Positions 17,904-26,201 of a DNA stretch of 64,000 bases are shown here, piece after piece. Numbering within the stretch: the stretch's first letter is position 1; every line of letters begins with the position of its first letter. The stretch is from DLKC01 sp002478885 (lineage in GTDB: Bacteria > Bacteroidota > Bacteroidia > Chitinophagales > Chitinophagaceae). A program made the translations under genes and the position numbers. The notes below the pieces were generated by a model. That model was not told where the DNA came from. It ran no database searches and saw only the letters and a program-made list of their open reading frames with translations. Where the stretch lies: contig JAXLUI010000001.1 in assembly GCA_046329585.1 (NCBI GenBank), forward strand, positions 2,542,001 through 2,606,000. The letters run 5' to 3'.

Positions 17904-18767
17904 ATGCACAGACGTCATTTTTTGCAGTCAGCCGCCGTAACATCTGCGGCGCTTGCATTCTCCGGTAACTTATTCGCCGCACCAAAAAAATATGTACTTG
18001 GCGCGCAGTTGTGGACCATCCGCGAAGCGCTTAAAAAAGACCTTGAAGGCTCGTTGAATAAGCTGGCTGCTTTGGGCTACAGCAATATTGAACTTTTTGG
18101 TTATGACGGAACCTTCTGGGGGAAAACGGCCAAAGAATTCGGCGCGATTTGTAAGAATGCAGGGTTAACCATCATCAGCTCACACTACGACACGGGCCGG
18201 CACGATAATGCCAAAGGCACTTTATTAAATGGCTGGCAAAAAGCTGTTGATGATGCAGCCGAGCTTAATATCAAATACATGATCTGCGCATGGCTTTATC
18301 CCGATGAGCGGGGGAGCATGGATCTTTATAAACAACTCGCGGGCATGCTGAATACTGCAGCGGAGCCCTGCAGCAAAGCGAAGATGCAGTTTGGTTACCA
18401 TGCCCATAATTTTGAGTTCCCGGTAATAGACGGTGTGGTTCCTTATCAATATTTACTGGAAAATACCGATGCCGGCAAAGTAAAATTTGAAGCAGACTTG
18501 TATTGGTTTAACAAAGCCGGAGAAGACCCGGTTAAATGGTTTGAAAAATACCCGGGCCGTTTCCCGTTATGGCATGTAAAGGATATGGAAAAAGGCAGCG
18601 GTGATTTTGCCGAGGTAGGTTCAGGCACTATAGATTTCGACAGAATATTTGCGGCGCGTAAAAAAGCAGGCATGGAATATTGGTTTGTTGAGCAGGATGA
18701 GTGCAAGCGTGATCCGTTTGACAGCCTGGCTATGAGCAGGGACTTTTTGCTGAAGAAAAAATATTAG
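17904..18767 (+). CDS. Tat-exported sugar phosphate isomerase/epimerase-like protein (AP endonuclease 2 TIM barrel)
   Basis: I choose ATG 17904 because MHRRHFLQSAAVTSAALAFSGNLFA is a Tat-like leader; an in-frame ATG 36 bp upstream is the alternative. The 287-aa product is a xylose-isomerase-like TIM barrel: LGAQLWTIREALKKDLEGSL, LAALGYSNIELFGYDG, the strand FGYHAHNFEF with a metal-type histidine pair, KFEADLYWFNKAG, LWHVKDME, and the C-terminal WFVEQDEC. Exported relatives are widespread in Bacteroidetes and are annotated as sugar phosphate isomerase/epimerase without proven substrates. It is monocistronic, and the complex I operon begins 144 bp further on. Confidence 0.82.
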   Translation: MHRRHFLQSAAVTSAALAFSGNLFAAPKKYVLGAQLWTIREALKKDLEGSLNKLAALGYSNIELFGYDGTFWGKTAKEFGAICKNAGLTIISSHYDTGRHDNAKGTLLNGWQKAVDDAAELNIKYMICAWLYPDERGSMDLYKQLAGMLNTAAEPCSKAKMQFGYHAHNFEFPVIDGVVPYQYLLENTDAGKVKFEADLYWFNKAGEDPVKWFEKYPGRFPLWHVKDMEKGSGDFAEVGSGTIDFDRIFAARKKAGMEYWFVEQDECKRDPFDSLAMSRDFLLKKKY

Positions 18768-18911
18768 CATGTTTATGACGAATATCATTATTTCTAAAAA
18801 GAAGGAATGCGTACTTAGCATCCGGAAAAAAATTAGCAGCGATGCAAAGTCATTATTTTGATATTTCGTTTCGTTGTATATTACAAGCTAATTAACTAAT
18901 CAACCAACGGC

Positions 18912-19262
18912 ATGGGCGCAGGATCACTGATTGCTTTAATGATTGCCGCAATCGCCTTCTCGGGCATTGCGATACTGATCTCCAAAATTGTTTTAAAGTC
19001 AACGACCAACAAGCAGAAAGGTGAACCTTACGAATGTGGTCTTCCAACAAAGGGCCCAAGCTGGATACAGTTTAATGTCGGGTATTATTTATTCGCTTTG
19101 ATCTTCCTGATTTTTGATGTGGAGCTTATTTTTTTATACCCATGGGCCGTGGTGGTGAAGGGTATTGGATGGATCGCGCTGGTGGAAATCATGATTTTCC
19201 TTTTCATATTATTTATGGGCTTTTTATATGCGCATAAAAAAGGTGCATTAAAGTGGCAATAA
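18912..19262 (+). CDS. nuoA: NADH-quinone oxidoreductase subunit A
   Basis: A 116-aa membrane subunit and first gene of the complex I operon. Three hydrophobic helices are visible. The conserved loop YECGLPTKGP contains the cysteine of the quinone-site loop, and the second helix has FDVELIFLYPWA with the conserved acidic pair. The subunit sits at the junction between the peripheral and membrane arms. The gene is followed 88 bp later by nuoB. Confidence 0.95.
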   Translation: MGAGSLIALMIAAIAFSGIAILISKIVLKSTTNKQKGEPYECGLPTKGPSWIQFNVGYYLFALIFLIFDVELIFLYPWAVVVKGIGWIALVEIMIFLFILFMGFLYAHKKGALKWQ

Positions 19263-19350
19263 GGCTGCGGTAAACTGCGATATAACATTTCTGAACGGTG
19301 CTATTTTACGAATAACTTTTCTTCAGTGTGAAGGAAACGAGCTTAAATCA

Positions 19351-19905
19351 ATGACAGACAAATTTCAATCAGAATCAAATCTTGCTTTCCCTGGAGAGGT
19401 GCATCCCTCACCCACCGGTGGGGTGCTGGTGAGTAAACTGGATGATGTGATCAACTGGGCGCGGTCCAATTCCTTATGGCCGCTTGTTTTTGGCACCAGT
19501 TGCTGCGCGATTGAAATGATGAGTGCTGCCTCAGCAAAATACGATTGGTCGAGATTCGGTTTTGAAGTAGCGAGAGCCACACCGCGGCAGGCCGACCTTA
19601 TCATTATCGCGGGAACGATTGTAAACAAAATGGCACCTGTATTAAAAAGGCTTTATGACCAGATGGCCGATCCCAAATATGTAATCGCCATGGGTGCCTG
19701 TGCAACCAGCGGCGGACCATTTTTCTATAACACTTATTCTGTTGTAAAGGGTGCGGACCATGTGATACCGGTTGATGTATATATCGCCGGCTGTCCGCCG
19801 AGACCTGAAGCTTTGCTGCATGCCATGATAACGCTGCAGGAAAAGATAAAGAGCGGGTTAACAAGAGAGCAAATAAGATCCCAGAAACCGGAACAAAGTT
19901 TTTAA
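19351..19905 (+). CDS. nuoB: NADH-quinone oxidoreductase subunit B (N2 cluster)
   Basis: A 184-aa peripheral-arm subunit that binds the terminal [4Fe-4S] cluster N2. The tandem cysteines are in GTSCCAIEMM, with further ligands in GACATSGGPF and AGCPPRPEALLHA. The ARATPRQADLIIIAGT segment is the usual conserved core. The stop codon overlaps the nuoC start (TAATG at 19903-19907), implying translational coupling. Confidence 0.97.
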   Translation: MTDKFQSESNLAFPGEVHPSPTGGVLVSKLDDVINWARSNSLWPLVFGTSCCAIEMMSAASAKYDWSRFGFEVARATPRQADLIIIAGTIVNKMAPVLKRLYDQMADPKYVIAMGACATSGGPFFYNTYSVVKGADHVIPVDVYIAGCPPRPEALLHAMITLQEKIKSGLTREQIRSQKPEQSF

Positions 19906-20363
19906 TGACAAAGGAAGCGCTGAAAATACAACTGGCTGAATTATTCCCTGCGGCGGCTTTTGATGAAAGCGGCGAATGGCTGAATATGACTGTTGCTGCT
20001 ACTGATTTCGCCGCGACTGCAAAGCAGCTGCGTTATGAAGCAGCTTTGCATTTTGACTATATGTTTTGTCTTACCTGTGTTGACTGGAAGACCAACCTGA
20101 CGATGGTATATCACCTTACTTCAACGACACACCGTCAGCCGGTGGTAGTTAAAGTGCAGCTTGACAGGAACAAACCCGAAGTAGCGTCGATTGCACATAT
20201 ATGGCGTACAGCAGAATTTCATGAAAGGGAAGTATATGAAATGTACGGAGTGAATTTCCTCAATCACCCGGATTTAAGACTGCTGATTTTGCCTGACGGA
20301 TGGGAAGGAAAGAACCCCATGCGCAAAGATTTTGAGGACCCGGTTAACATGATAAAATTATAA
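19905..20363 (+). CDS. nuoC: NADH-quinone oxidoreductase subunit C
   Basis: A 152-aa, 30-kDa-type subunit of the peripheral arm. Family signature: HIWRTAEFHEREVYEMYGVNFLNHPDL followed by LPDGWEGKNPMRKDF. It is encoded separately and not fused to subunit D, unlike E. coli. It overlaps nuoB by one base at the start and nuoD by one base at the end, so the BCD block is translationally coupled. Confidence 0.96.
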   Translation: MTKEALKIQLAELFPAAAFDESGEWLNMTVAATDFAATAKQLRYEAALHFDYMFCLTCVDWKTNLTMVYHLTSTTHRQPVVVKVQLDRNKPEVASIAHIWRTAEFHEREVYEMYGVNFLNHPDLRLLILPDGWEGKNPMRKDFEDPVNMIKL

Positions 20364-21505
20364 TGTACAGCGAAACAACCATAATAAAACAGCCGGTCAT
20401 AAACGGGCCCGACGTCAATGGCGACCTGGTCATTAATGTTGGTCCGCAGCACCCGTCCACACACGGTGTGTTGCACCTGCTTATTACGCTGAATGGAGAG
20501 ACTATTAAAAAAATAGAACCGCATCTTGGCTATATACACCGTTCTATTGAGAAGATGTGCGAAAGCCTGAGTTTCCGCCAGTTTATTTATGTAACGAGCA
20601 AAATGGATTATCTCTCTTCGCATATCAATAATCATGGTTGCTGTTTGTGTGTAGAGAAAGGTATGCAGATTGAAGTACCGGAACGTGCGCAGGTGATTCG
20701 CGTGTTGATGGATGAATTGACCAGGCTTGCTTCGCACCAGCTTTGGTGGGGCGCTATGGGGATGGATGTAGGTGCCTTAACGCCTTTCTTCCATGCATTC
20801 CGCGAACGCGAAATGATCAACGATATTTTTGAAGAAACCTGCGGCACCAGGTTAACCATGAACTATATGGTACCGGGTGGCGTGATGGCCGACCTGCACC
20901 CCAATTTTGTTAGAAGAGTAAAAACCTTTCTTACGCATTTTAAGTCCAAGCTGAATGAATACAATGACCTGCTCACCAACAATGTGATCTTTCAAAACCG
21001 CATGAAGGGCGTAGGCTATATTTCCAAAGAAGATGCGATCTCATTTGGCATGAGTGGCCCCGCTGCAAGAGGTAGCGGTGTTAGCTGCGACATAAGAAAG
21101 CTTTATCCTTACGAGGTTTATGATAAAGTTGATTTTAAAGAAGTAACGGAAACAGGTGGTGACTCCTATGCAAGATATCTCGTACGAATGGAGGAGATGA
21201 ACCAATCGATCTCTATTATAGAACAACTGATTGATAACATACCCGAAGGCGAGATACAAGCGAAAACAAAAGCTGTTTTGAAACTGCCCAAAGGAGAATA
21301 TTATTCAAGGATAGAAACGGCAAGAGGTGAGTTTGGTGTGTACATCGTGAGTGAAGGCGGCACAACGCCTTACCGGATCAAATTCCGATCGCCGGGCTAT
21401 AGCAACCTGAGCGCTTTGGATCATATGGCGAGAGGAAGCAAGATTGGTGATTTTGTGGCAATGATGGGAACGCTTGATCTTGTTATCCCCGATATCGACA
21501 GGTAA
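20363..21505 (+). CDS. nuoD: NADH-quinone oxidoreductase subunit D
   Basis: A 380-aa, 49-kDa-type subunit that forms the quinone pocket with NuoB. Motifs include NVGPQHPSTHGVLH with the quinone-site histidine loop, EPHLGYIHRSIEKMCE, GPAARGSGVSCDIRK and, at the end, FVAMMGTLDLVIPDIDR. In canonical 14-gene clusters nuoE, nuoF and nuoG would follow; here there are 122 bp of non-coding DNA with a repeat element, then nuoH. Confidence 0.97.
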   Translation: MYSETTIIKQPVINGPDVNGDLVINVGPQHPSTHGVLHLLITLNGETIKKIEPHLGYIHRSIEKMCESLSFRQFIYVTSKMDYLSSHINNHGCCLCVEKGMQIEVPERAQVIRVLMDELTRLASHQLWWGAMGMDVGALTPFFHAFREREMINDIFEETCGTRLTMNYMVPGGVMADLHPNFVRRVKTFLTHFKSKLNEYNDLLTNNVIFQNRMKGVGYISKEDAISFGMSGPAARGSGVSCDIRKLYPYEVYDKVDFKEVTETGGDSYARYLVRMEEMNQSISIIEQLIDNIPEGEIQAKTKAVLKLPKGEYYSRIETARGEFGVYIVSEGGTTPYRIKFRSPGYSNLSALDHMARGSKIGDFVAMMGTLDLVIPDIDR

Positions 21506-21540
21506 TAACGGGAAGCAAAACTGCTCTGTGCAACAGGCGC

Positions 21541-21584
21541 ACACGTGTGCGACCCCGGATCGTTCCTCCCGGGGCAGGCGCAAC
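21541..21584 (+). repeat. Dispersed element, long form, between nuoD and nuoH
   Basis: ACACGTGTGCGA, then a 26-bp insert (21553-21578; CCCCGG and CCGGGG hairpin arms plus GCAGG), then CGCAAC. The insert interrupts the short-form consensus between GTGTGCGA and CGCAAC. It lies where nuoEFG would be in a full cluster. Confidence 0.88.
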
Positions 21585-21627
21585 AGCAGGTCAAAAGCTG
21601 GCAACATAATTTAAAATACACAAACCC

Positions 21628-22707
21628 ATGTGGAGTTTAGAACAACTGGCAAACACGGTTCATGAATGGTTGAATGAAACATTTCCTTCCACCTGGGCGA
21701 TGCTCATTGAATTTGTGATCGTGGGTGTATGCATCATTGGTTTGTTTGCCATGCTTGGCCTTGTGCTGATCATGATGGAACGGAAAGTTTCTTCATGGAT
21801 GCAGTTACGTCTTGGCCCCAACCGTGTTGGCCCGGGCGGCATGTTTCAAACTGTTGCGGATACTTTAAAGCTCATTGTAAAAGAAGGCATGACACCAAAC
21901 GGGGTGGATAAATTGCTGTTCAATGTAGCGCCGTTCGTAGTGATGATCATTGCCATGGTTATAATGGCGCCGCTGATTTTTGCCAAAGGCTTACAGATCT
22001 GGGATATTAATATCGGCGTTCTTTTTATCACTGCTGTATCGTCGGTTTCGGTGATCGGCATTCTGATGGCGGGCTGGGCGAGCAACAATAAATATTCTTT
22101 GCTTGGCGCTATGCGCAGTGGCGCGCAGATTGTGAGCTATGAGCTTTCTGCGGGTTTTGCCGTTCTTGTGATTGTTATTCTTACCGGCAGTTTACGCATA
22201 TCTGATATAGTGAATGCACAGGCCGATGGCTGGTGGATCTTTAAAGGACATATCCCCGTGTGGATCGCCTTCGTGATCTTCATGATCGCGGTGACCGCGG
22301 AAACGAACCGGGCGCCTTTTGACCTGGCCGAGGCAGAAAGCGAGCTCACCGCGGGTTTTCATACCGAGTATTCGGGAATGAAATTCGCGTTGTTCTTTCT
22401 CGCCGAATATGTAAACATTTTTGTGGTGTGTGCGCTTGGCGCAACATTGTTCTTCGGTGGCTGGCAACCGCTGCATTTCGGGACAGATACCACTTTCAAC
22501 CATATCATGGATTATATTCCATCGAGTGTGTGGTTCATGGGTAAAACATTCTTTTTAATTTTTGTGATCATGTGGTTCAGGTGGACGTTCCCGAGGCTGC
22601 GCATTGACCAGTTGCTCAATCTCGAATGGAAATATTTGTTGCCGATCAGCATGTTCAATTTATTGCTTGCAACGGTTATTGCCATTGCGGGCTGGTATTT
22701 TCAGTAG
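21628..22707 (+). CDS. nuoH: NADH-quinone oxidoreductase subunit H
   Basis: A 359-aa membrane subunit with about eight hydrophobic helices, which anchors the peripheral arm. Signature segments are MMERKVSSWMQLRLGPNRVGPGGMFQ and the quinone-channel loop ETNRAPFDLAEAESELTAGFHTEYSG, followed by LFFLAEYVNIF. The reading frame is intact and of normal length. It is the first gene after the position where the NADH-module genes are missing. Confidence 0.97.
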   Translation: MWSLEQLANTVHEWLNETFPSTWAMLIEFVIVGVCIIGLFAMLGLVLIMMERKVSSWMQLRLGPNRVGPGGMFQTVADTLKLIVKEGMTPNGVDKLLFNVAPFVVMIIAMVIMAPLIFAKGLQIWDINIGVLFITAVSSVSVIGILMAGWASNNKYSLLGAMRSGAQIVSYELSAGFAVLVIVILTGSLRISDIVNAQADGWWIFKGHIPVWIAFVIFMIAVTAETNRAPFDLAEAESELTAGFHTEYSGMKFALFFLAEYVNIFVVCALGATLFFGGWQPLHFGTDTTFNHIMDYIPSSVWFMGKTFFLIFVIMWFRWTFPRLRIDQLLNLEWKYLLPISMFNLLLATVIAIAGWYFQ

Positions 22708-22772
22708 ATCGTAAAAGTTCTTTTGTTCAATGGTTTTTGTGTACCCAACTCCAGCAGCTTGCTGTTGCTGCC

Positions 22773-22793
22773 GTTGCGTCGCACACTTGTACG
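22773..22793 (+). repeat. Dispersed element, short form, between nuoH and nuoI
   Basis: An exact match to the 20-nt core GTTGCGTCGCACACTTGTAC plus a following G, placed in the 139-bp gap between nuoH and nuoI. Further upstream is a CAGCAGCTTGCTGTTGCTG stretch that can form a hairpin. Confidence 0.92.
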
Positions 22794-22846
22794 GTTTGTC
22801 CGCTGCCCGGCACATAAGCTGAACAGCAAAATCTTAATAAGCATAA

Positions 22847-23326
22847 ATGTTTATAGCCGATTACATAAAAGAAGTTACGGGGGCTGTTAAGTCATTACTC
22901 ACCGGTATGAAAATCACCGGCGGTTATGCTTTACGTCATGGCAAGGAAAAGATCACGCAGCAATACCCGGATAATAAGGAAACATTGGAGTTGCCGGAAC
23001 GCTTTCGCGGCGAGGTAGTAATGATACATGACGAGCACAATGAACATGCATGCACCGGTTGCACTGCCTGTGAACTGGCCTGCCCGAATGCAACGATCAA
23101 GGTCGTTACCAAGTTTGATGTATCGCCCGAAGGGAAAAAGAAAAAGGCGCTGGACACATTTGTATACCACCTGGAGCTTTGCACTTTCTGTAACCTGTGT
23201 ATAGAAGCCTGCCCCACGAGTGCTATTAAGATGGCCCAAACATTTGAACACAGTGTACTTGACAGAGCCGAGCTTACAAAAGTTTTAAATAAACCAGGAT
23301 CTAAAATCAGGGAAGGAGTAGAATGA
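22847..23326 (+). CDS. nuoI: NADH-quinone oxidoreductase subunit I, 2x[4Fe-4S]
   Basis: A 159-aa ferredoxin-like subunit carrying clusters N6a and N6b. The two motifs are CTGCTACELACPNATI and CTFCNLCIEACPTSAI. The N-terminal amphipathic part (IKEVTGAVKSLLTGMKITGGYAL) is as expected. In complexes that lack the NADH module this subunit is the natural docking point for a soluble ferredoxin-type donor; that is family knowledge applied by inference. The stop overlaps the nuoJ start by 4 bp. Confidence 0.96.
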   Translation: MFIADYIKEVTGAVKSLLTGMKITGGYALRHGKEKITQQYPDNKETLELPERFRGEVVMIHDEHNEHACTGCTACELACPNATIKVVTKFDVSPEGKKKKALDTFVYHLELCTFCNLCIEACPTSAIKMAQTFEHSVLDRAELTKVLNKPGSKIREGVE

Positions 23327-23841
23327 CGGCATCACAAATCATATTCTATATTTTATCAGCCTTTATTCTTGGTACGGCTGTGCTTTCGGTTACCACGAGA
23401 AAAATATTCAGGTCTGCCATTTGGTTGTTGTTTTCTCTTATTGGCGTGGCGGGTTTGTATTTCTGGATGGAAGTGGAGTTTATCGCCGCGGTGCAGATTG
23501 TGGTCTATGTCGGGGGTATCGTGGTGCTTATTATCTTTTCCCTGTTTCTCACGCAGCAGTCAGGCGAAGTAATGGCCAAAGCACCCGTTGTAAGAAAGAT
23601 CGCAGCAGCGCTGGCAGTAATTTTTGGATTCGCGCTTACCTATATGCTGGTTCAGCAAAACGGGTTTGAAGCCACAGGGAAACCTTTTGACTGGAGCGTA
23701 GAAAAAATAGGCAACTCGATGTTGGGCACGGCAGATAACGGTTACTCTTTACCATTTGAGGTAGTGAGTATGTTATTACTGGCCGCCATGATCGGTTGTA
23801 TTGTTATTGCAATGAAAGCAAAACCGGAGGAACAACAATGA
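23323..23841 (+). CDS. nuoJ: NADH-quinone oxidoreductase subunit J
   Basis: A 172-aa membrane subunit with five hydrophobic helices. The conserved helix-3 region is AVQIVVYVGGIVVLIIFSLFL, the flexible pi-bulge segment in structurally known complexes. ATG overlaps the nuoI stop, and its own stop overlaps the nuoK start (ATGA at 23838-23841). Confidence 0.95.
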   Translation: MTASQIIFYILSAFILGTAVLSVTTRKIFRSAIWLLFSLIGVAGLYFWMEVEFIAAVQIVVYVGGIVVLIIFSLFLTQQSGEVMAKAPVVRKIAAALAVIFGFALTYMLVQQNGFEATGKPFDWSVEKIGNSMLGTADNGYSLPFEVVSMLLLAAMIGCIVIAMKAKPEEQQ

Positions 23842-24152
23842 ACGGCATACCGGTAAATAATATATTGTTTGTAAGCATCGCCTTGTTTTTTATCGGCATG
23901 TATGGTTTGTTTACGCGCCGTAACATGATCACGATGCTGATGTCGCTTGAACTGATCCTGAACAGCGTGAACATCAATTTTGTGGTGTTTAACAAATATC
24001 TCTATCCCGACAAACTGGACGGATTGTTCTTTGCGATTTTTATTATCACCATTGCCGCGGCAGAAGCTGCGGTGGCGATTGCGATTATCATTAATCTTTA
24101 CCGCAGCCACCGGTCGATTGATGTGGAGACTGCCGAAGAGATGAAATATTAA
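23838..24152 (+). CDS. nuoK: NADH-quinone oxidoreductase subunit K
   Basis: A 104-aa membrane subunit with three helices. I choose ATG 23838, overlapping the nuoJ stop, over the longer open frame from 23796, because it gives the standard NuoK start (VNNILFVSIALFFIGMYGLF). The conserved membrane glutamates are in MLMSLELILNSVNINFV and ITIAAAEAAVAIAI. Confidence 0.95.
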   Translation: MNGIPVNNILFVSIALFFIGMYGLFTRRNMITMLMSLELILNSVNINFVVFNKYLYPDKLDGLFFAIFIITIAAAEAAVAIAIIINLYRSHRSIDVETAEEMKY

Positions 24153-24160
24153 GCCTTATT

Positions 24161-26095
24161 ATGAGCTATTCTTCCTACATAGCATTGATTCCCATACTGC
24201 CCCTGGCCGGCTTCGTGTTGCTGGGATTGTTTGGCAGAAAATACCTGAAGAACGCTTCGGGAATTATAGGAACCGGTTTGTTGCTTGTTGCTGCCGTGCT
24301 GGCTTTGTATACTGCTTACCATTATTTCTTTGTCGATGGGAAAGTTGGAGACCAATATCAATCTATCACCGCTTTTAAATTTACGTGGCTTTCATTTTCT
24401 GATAATGTCAGCATTGATATGGGTATCGTGCTCGACCCCATATCGGTGATGATGCTTGTGGTAGTAACCTTTGTTTCCCTGATGGTGCATATTTTCAGCC
24501 TCGGCTATATGAAAGGAGAAGAACGGTTCTCCACCTATTATGCATTCCTTGGGCTTTTTACCTTTTCGATGCTTGGATTGGTTGTCTCCGGCAATCTTTT
24601 CCAGGTGTATATGTTCTGGGAGCTGGTTGGTGTTTCTTCTTATTTGCTTATCGGCTATTATTACGATAAACCGTCTGCTGTTGCAGCCTCGAAGAAAGCA
24701 TTTATTGTTACCAGGTTTGCCGACCTGGGATTTTTGATTGGCATCCTGGTGCTTGCCTATTATGGCGGCACACTGGATATTGGTACACTTATTCAAAAGT
24801 TAACGCAGCAACAGTCTGCTGAATTTTTAGCCATTTCTACCGCATCGTTGTTTGGCGTATCTGCATTATCGTGGGGGCTGTGTCTTGTATTTATGGGCGG
24901 CGCCGGCAAATCGGCGATGTTCCCGTTACACATCTGGTTACCCGATGCCATGGAAGGCCCTACACCTGTTTCGGCCCTTATCCATGCGGCAACCATGGTT
25001 GTTGCTGGTGTTTACCTTGTAGCGAGGTTATTCCCCTTGTTTACATTAACACAGGCGTCCCTGACCGTTGTAACTTATGTGGGTTTGGTTTCGGCACTGA
25101 TTGCCGCCGTGATCGCCTGCACACAGACAGATATTAAGCGCGTATTGGCCTATTCCACCATGTCGCAGATCGGGTATATGATGTTCGCCTTAGGTGTTTC
25201 GGGTTATGGTGGCGAGAACGGCCTAGGTTATACCGCATCGATGTTCCATTTGTTTACCCATGCTTTCTTTAAATCGCTGCTGTTCCTTTGCGCAGGCGCG
25301 GTGATCCATTTGGTGCATAGCAATGAAATGAAAGATATGGGTGGCCTGAGAAAATTTATGCCGGTCACCAATATTTGTTTTTTGATCGCCTGCCTGGCCA
25401 TTGCCGGTGTTCCGCCGTTGGCAGGTTTCTTTAGCAAGGAAGAAATATTACTTGCCGCATATAACAGCAATAAACTGGTATATGGGGAAGCGTTGTTTAC
25501 CTCAGGCCTCACAGCCTTTTATATGTTCCGTTTGTATTTTTCTATCTTCTGGAACAAACAGAAAGACTTTCATCATCACAACGATCATGGCGAGGGAACG
25601 ATGAGTATGAAAATACCATTGATCATCCTGGCTTTGTGTTCAGCCGGTGCAGGTTTTATTCATTTTGGAGAATTTGTGTCATCGGATGGTAAAGCACTTG
25701 AATCGCAATTTGATCCTGTATTTTCTGCTGCACCCGTGCTGTTTGGCCTGGCGGGCATTATGCTGGCATGGGTGATGTACAAACGGGAAACCGATAAACC
25801 ACAGAAAGTTGCCGCATCGCTGGGAGGTCTTTATAGAGCAGCCTATCACAAGTTTTATATTGACGAGGTTTACCTCTTTTTTACAAAGAAAATTATTTTC
25901 AATCTGATAGGCAGGCCGGCCGCATGGATCGACCGGAACGTGGTTGATGGGCTGGTGAATGCTTCGGCAAATATTACTGCAGACATTTCGGCCATGATAA
26001 AAGGTTTGCAATCAGGTAAAGTGCAGGCCTACGCCTTGTATTTTTTTGGAGGCATTGTTACCCTGGCGGTTGTGTTTTTGTATTGGTGGAAATAG
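24161..26095 (+). CDS. nuoL: NADH-quinone oxidoreductase subunit L (antiporter-like)
   Basis: A 644-aa, largest membrane subunit at the distal end of the membrane arm. The proton-channel signature is present: MFWELVGVSSYLLIGYYYDK, MGGAGKSAMFPLHIWLPDAMEGPTPVSALIHAATMVVAGVYLV, and KRVLAYSTMSQIGYMM. The C-terminal part, including the lateral-helix region (about 540-644), is complete. It begins 8 bp after nuoK, so the two are co-transcribed. Confidence 0.97.
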   Translation: MSYSSYIALIPILPLAGFVLLGLFGRKYLKNASGIIGTGLLLVAAVLALYTAYHYFFVDGKVGDQYQSITAFKFTWLSFSDNVSIDMGIVLDPISVMMLVVVTFVSLMVHIFSLGYMKGEERFSTYYAFLGLFTFSMLGLVVSGNLFQVYMFWELVGVSSYLLIGYYYDKPSAVAASKKAFIVTRFADLGFLIGILVLAYYGGTLDIGTLIQKLTQQQSAEFLAISTASLFGVSALSWGLCLVFMGGAGKSAMFPLHIWLPDAMEGPTPVSALIHAATMVVAGVYLVARLFPLFTLTQASLTVVTYVGLVSALIAAVIACTQTDIKRVLAYSTMSQIGYMMFALGVSGYGGENGLGYTASMFHLFTHAFFKSLLFLCAGAVIHLVHSNEMKDMGGLRKFMPVTNICFLIACLAIAGVPPLAGFFSKEEILLAAYNSNKLVYGEALFTSGLTAFYMFRLYFSIFWNKQKDFHHHNDHGEGTMSMKIPLIILALCSAGAGFIHFGEFVSSDGKALESQFDPVFSAAPVLFGLAGIMLAWVMYKRETDKPQKVAASLGGLYRAAYHKFYIDEVYLFFTKKIIFNLIGRPAAWIDRNVVDGLVNASANITADISAMIKGLQSGKVQAYALYFFGGIVTLAVVFLYWWK

Positions 26096-26112
26096 CTGAT
26101 AAGGGTTGCGCA

Positions 26113-26158
26113 GTACAAGCGTGTGATCCCGGATCGCTTCTCCCGGGACAGGCGTAAG
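26113..26158 (+). repeat. Dispersed element, long form, between nuoL and nuoM
   Basis: GTACAAGCGTGTGA, a 26-bp insert (26127-26152, TCCCGG and CCGGGA arms plus CAGG), then CGTAAG. The insertion point is identical to that of the copy at 21541. The insert arms have changed in step (CCCCGG/CCGGGG to TCCCGG/CCGGGA), which keeps the stem paired. Confidence 0.88.
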
Positions 26159-26201
26159 CAAAGTTGATGGGTATTACTAAAGCTGGTATCAAAAATATTT
26201 T

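Noticed and set aside
21506..21627. Degenerate nuoE/F/G remnants between nuoD and nuoH
   Set aside because: The gap is only 122 bp and is largely filled by a repeat element. No NuoE, F or G motif is visible in any frame here or elsewhere in the window.
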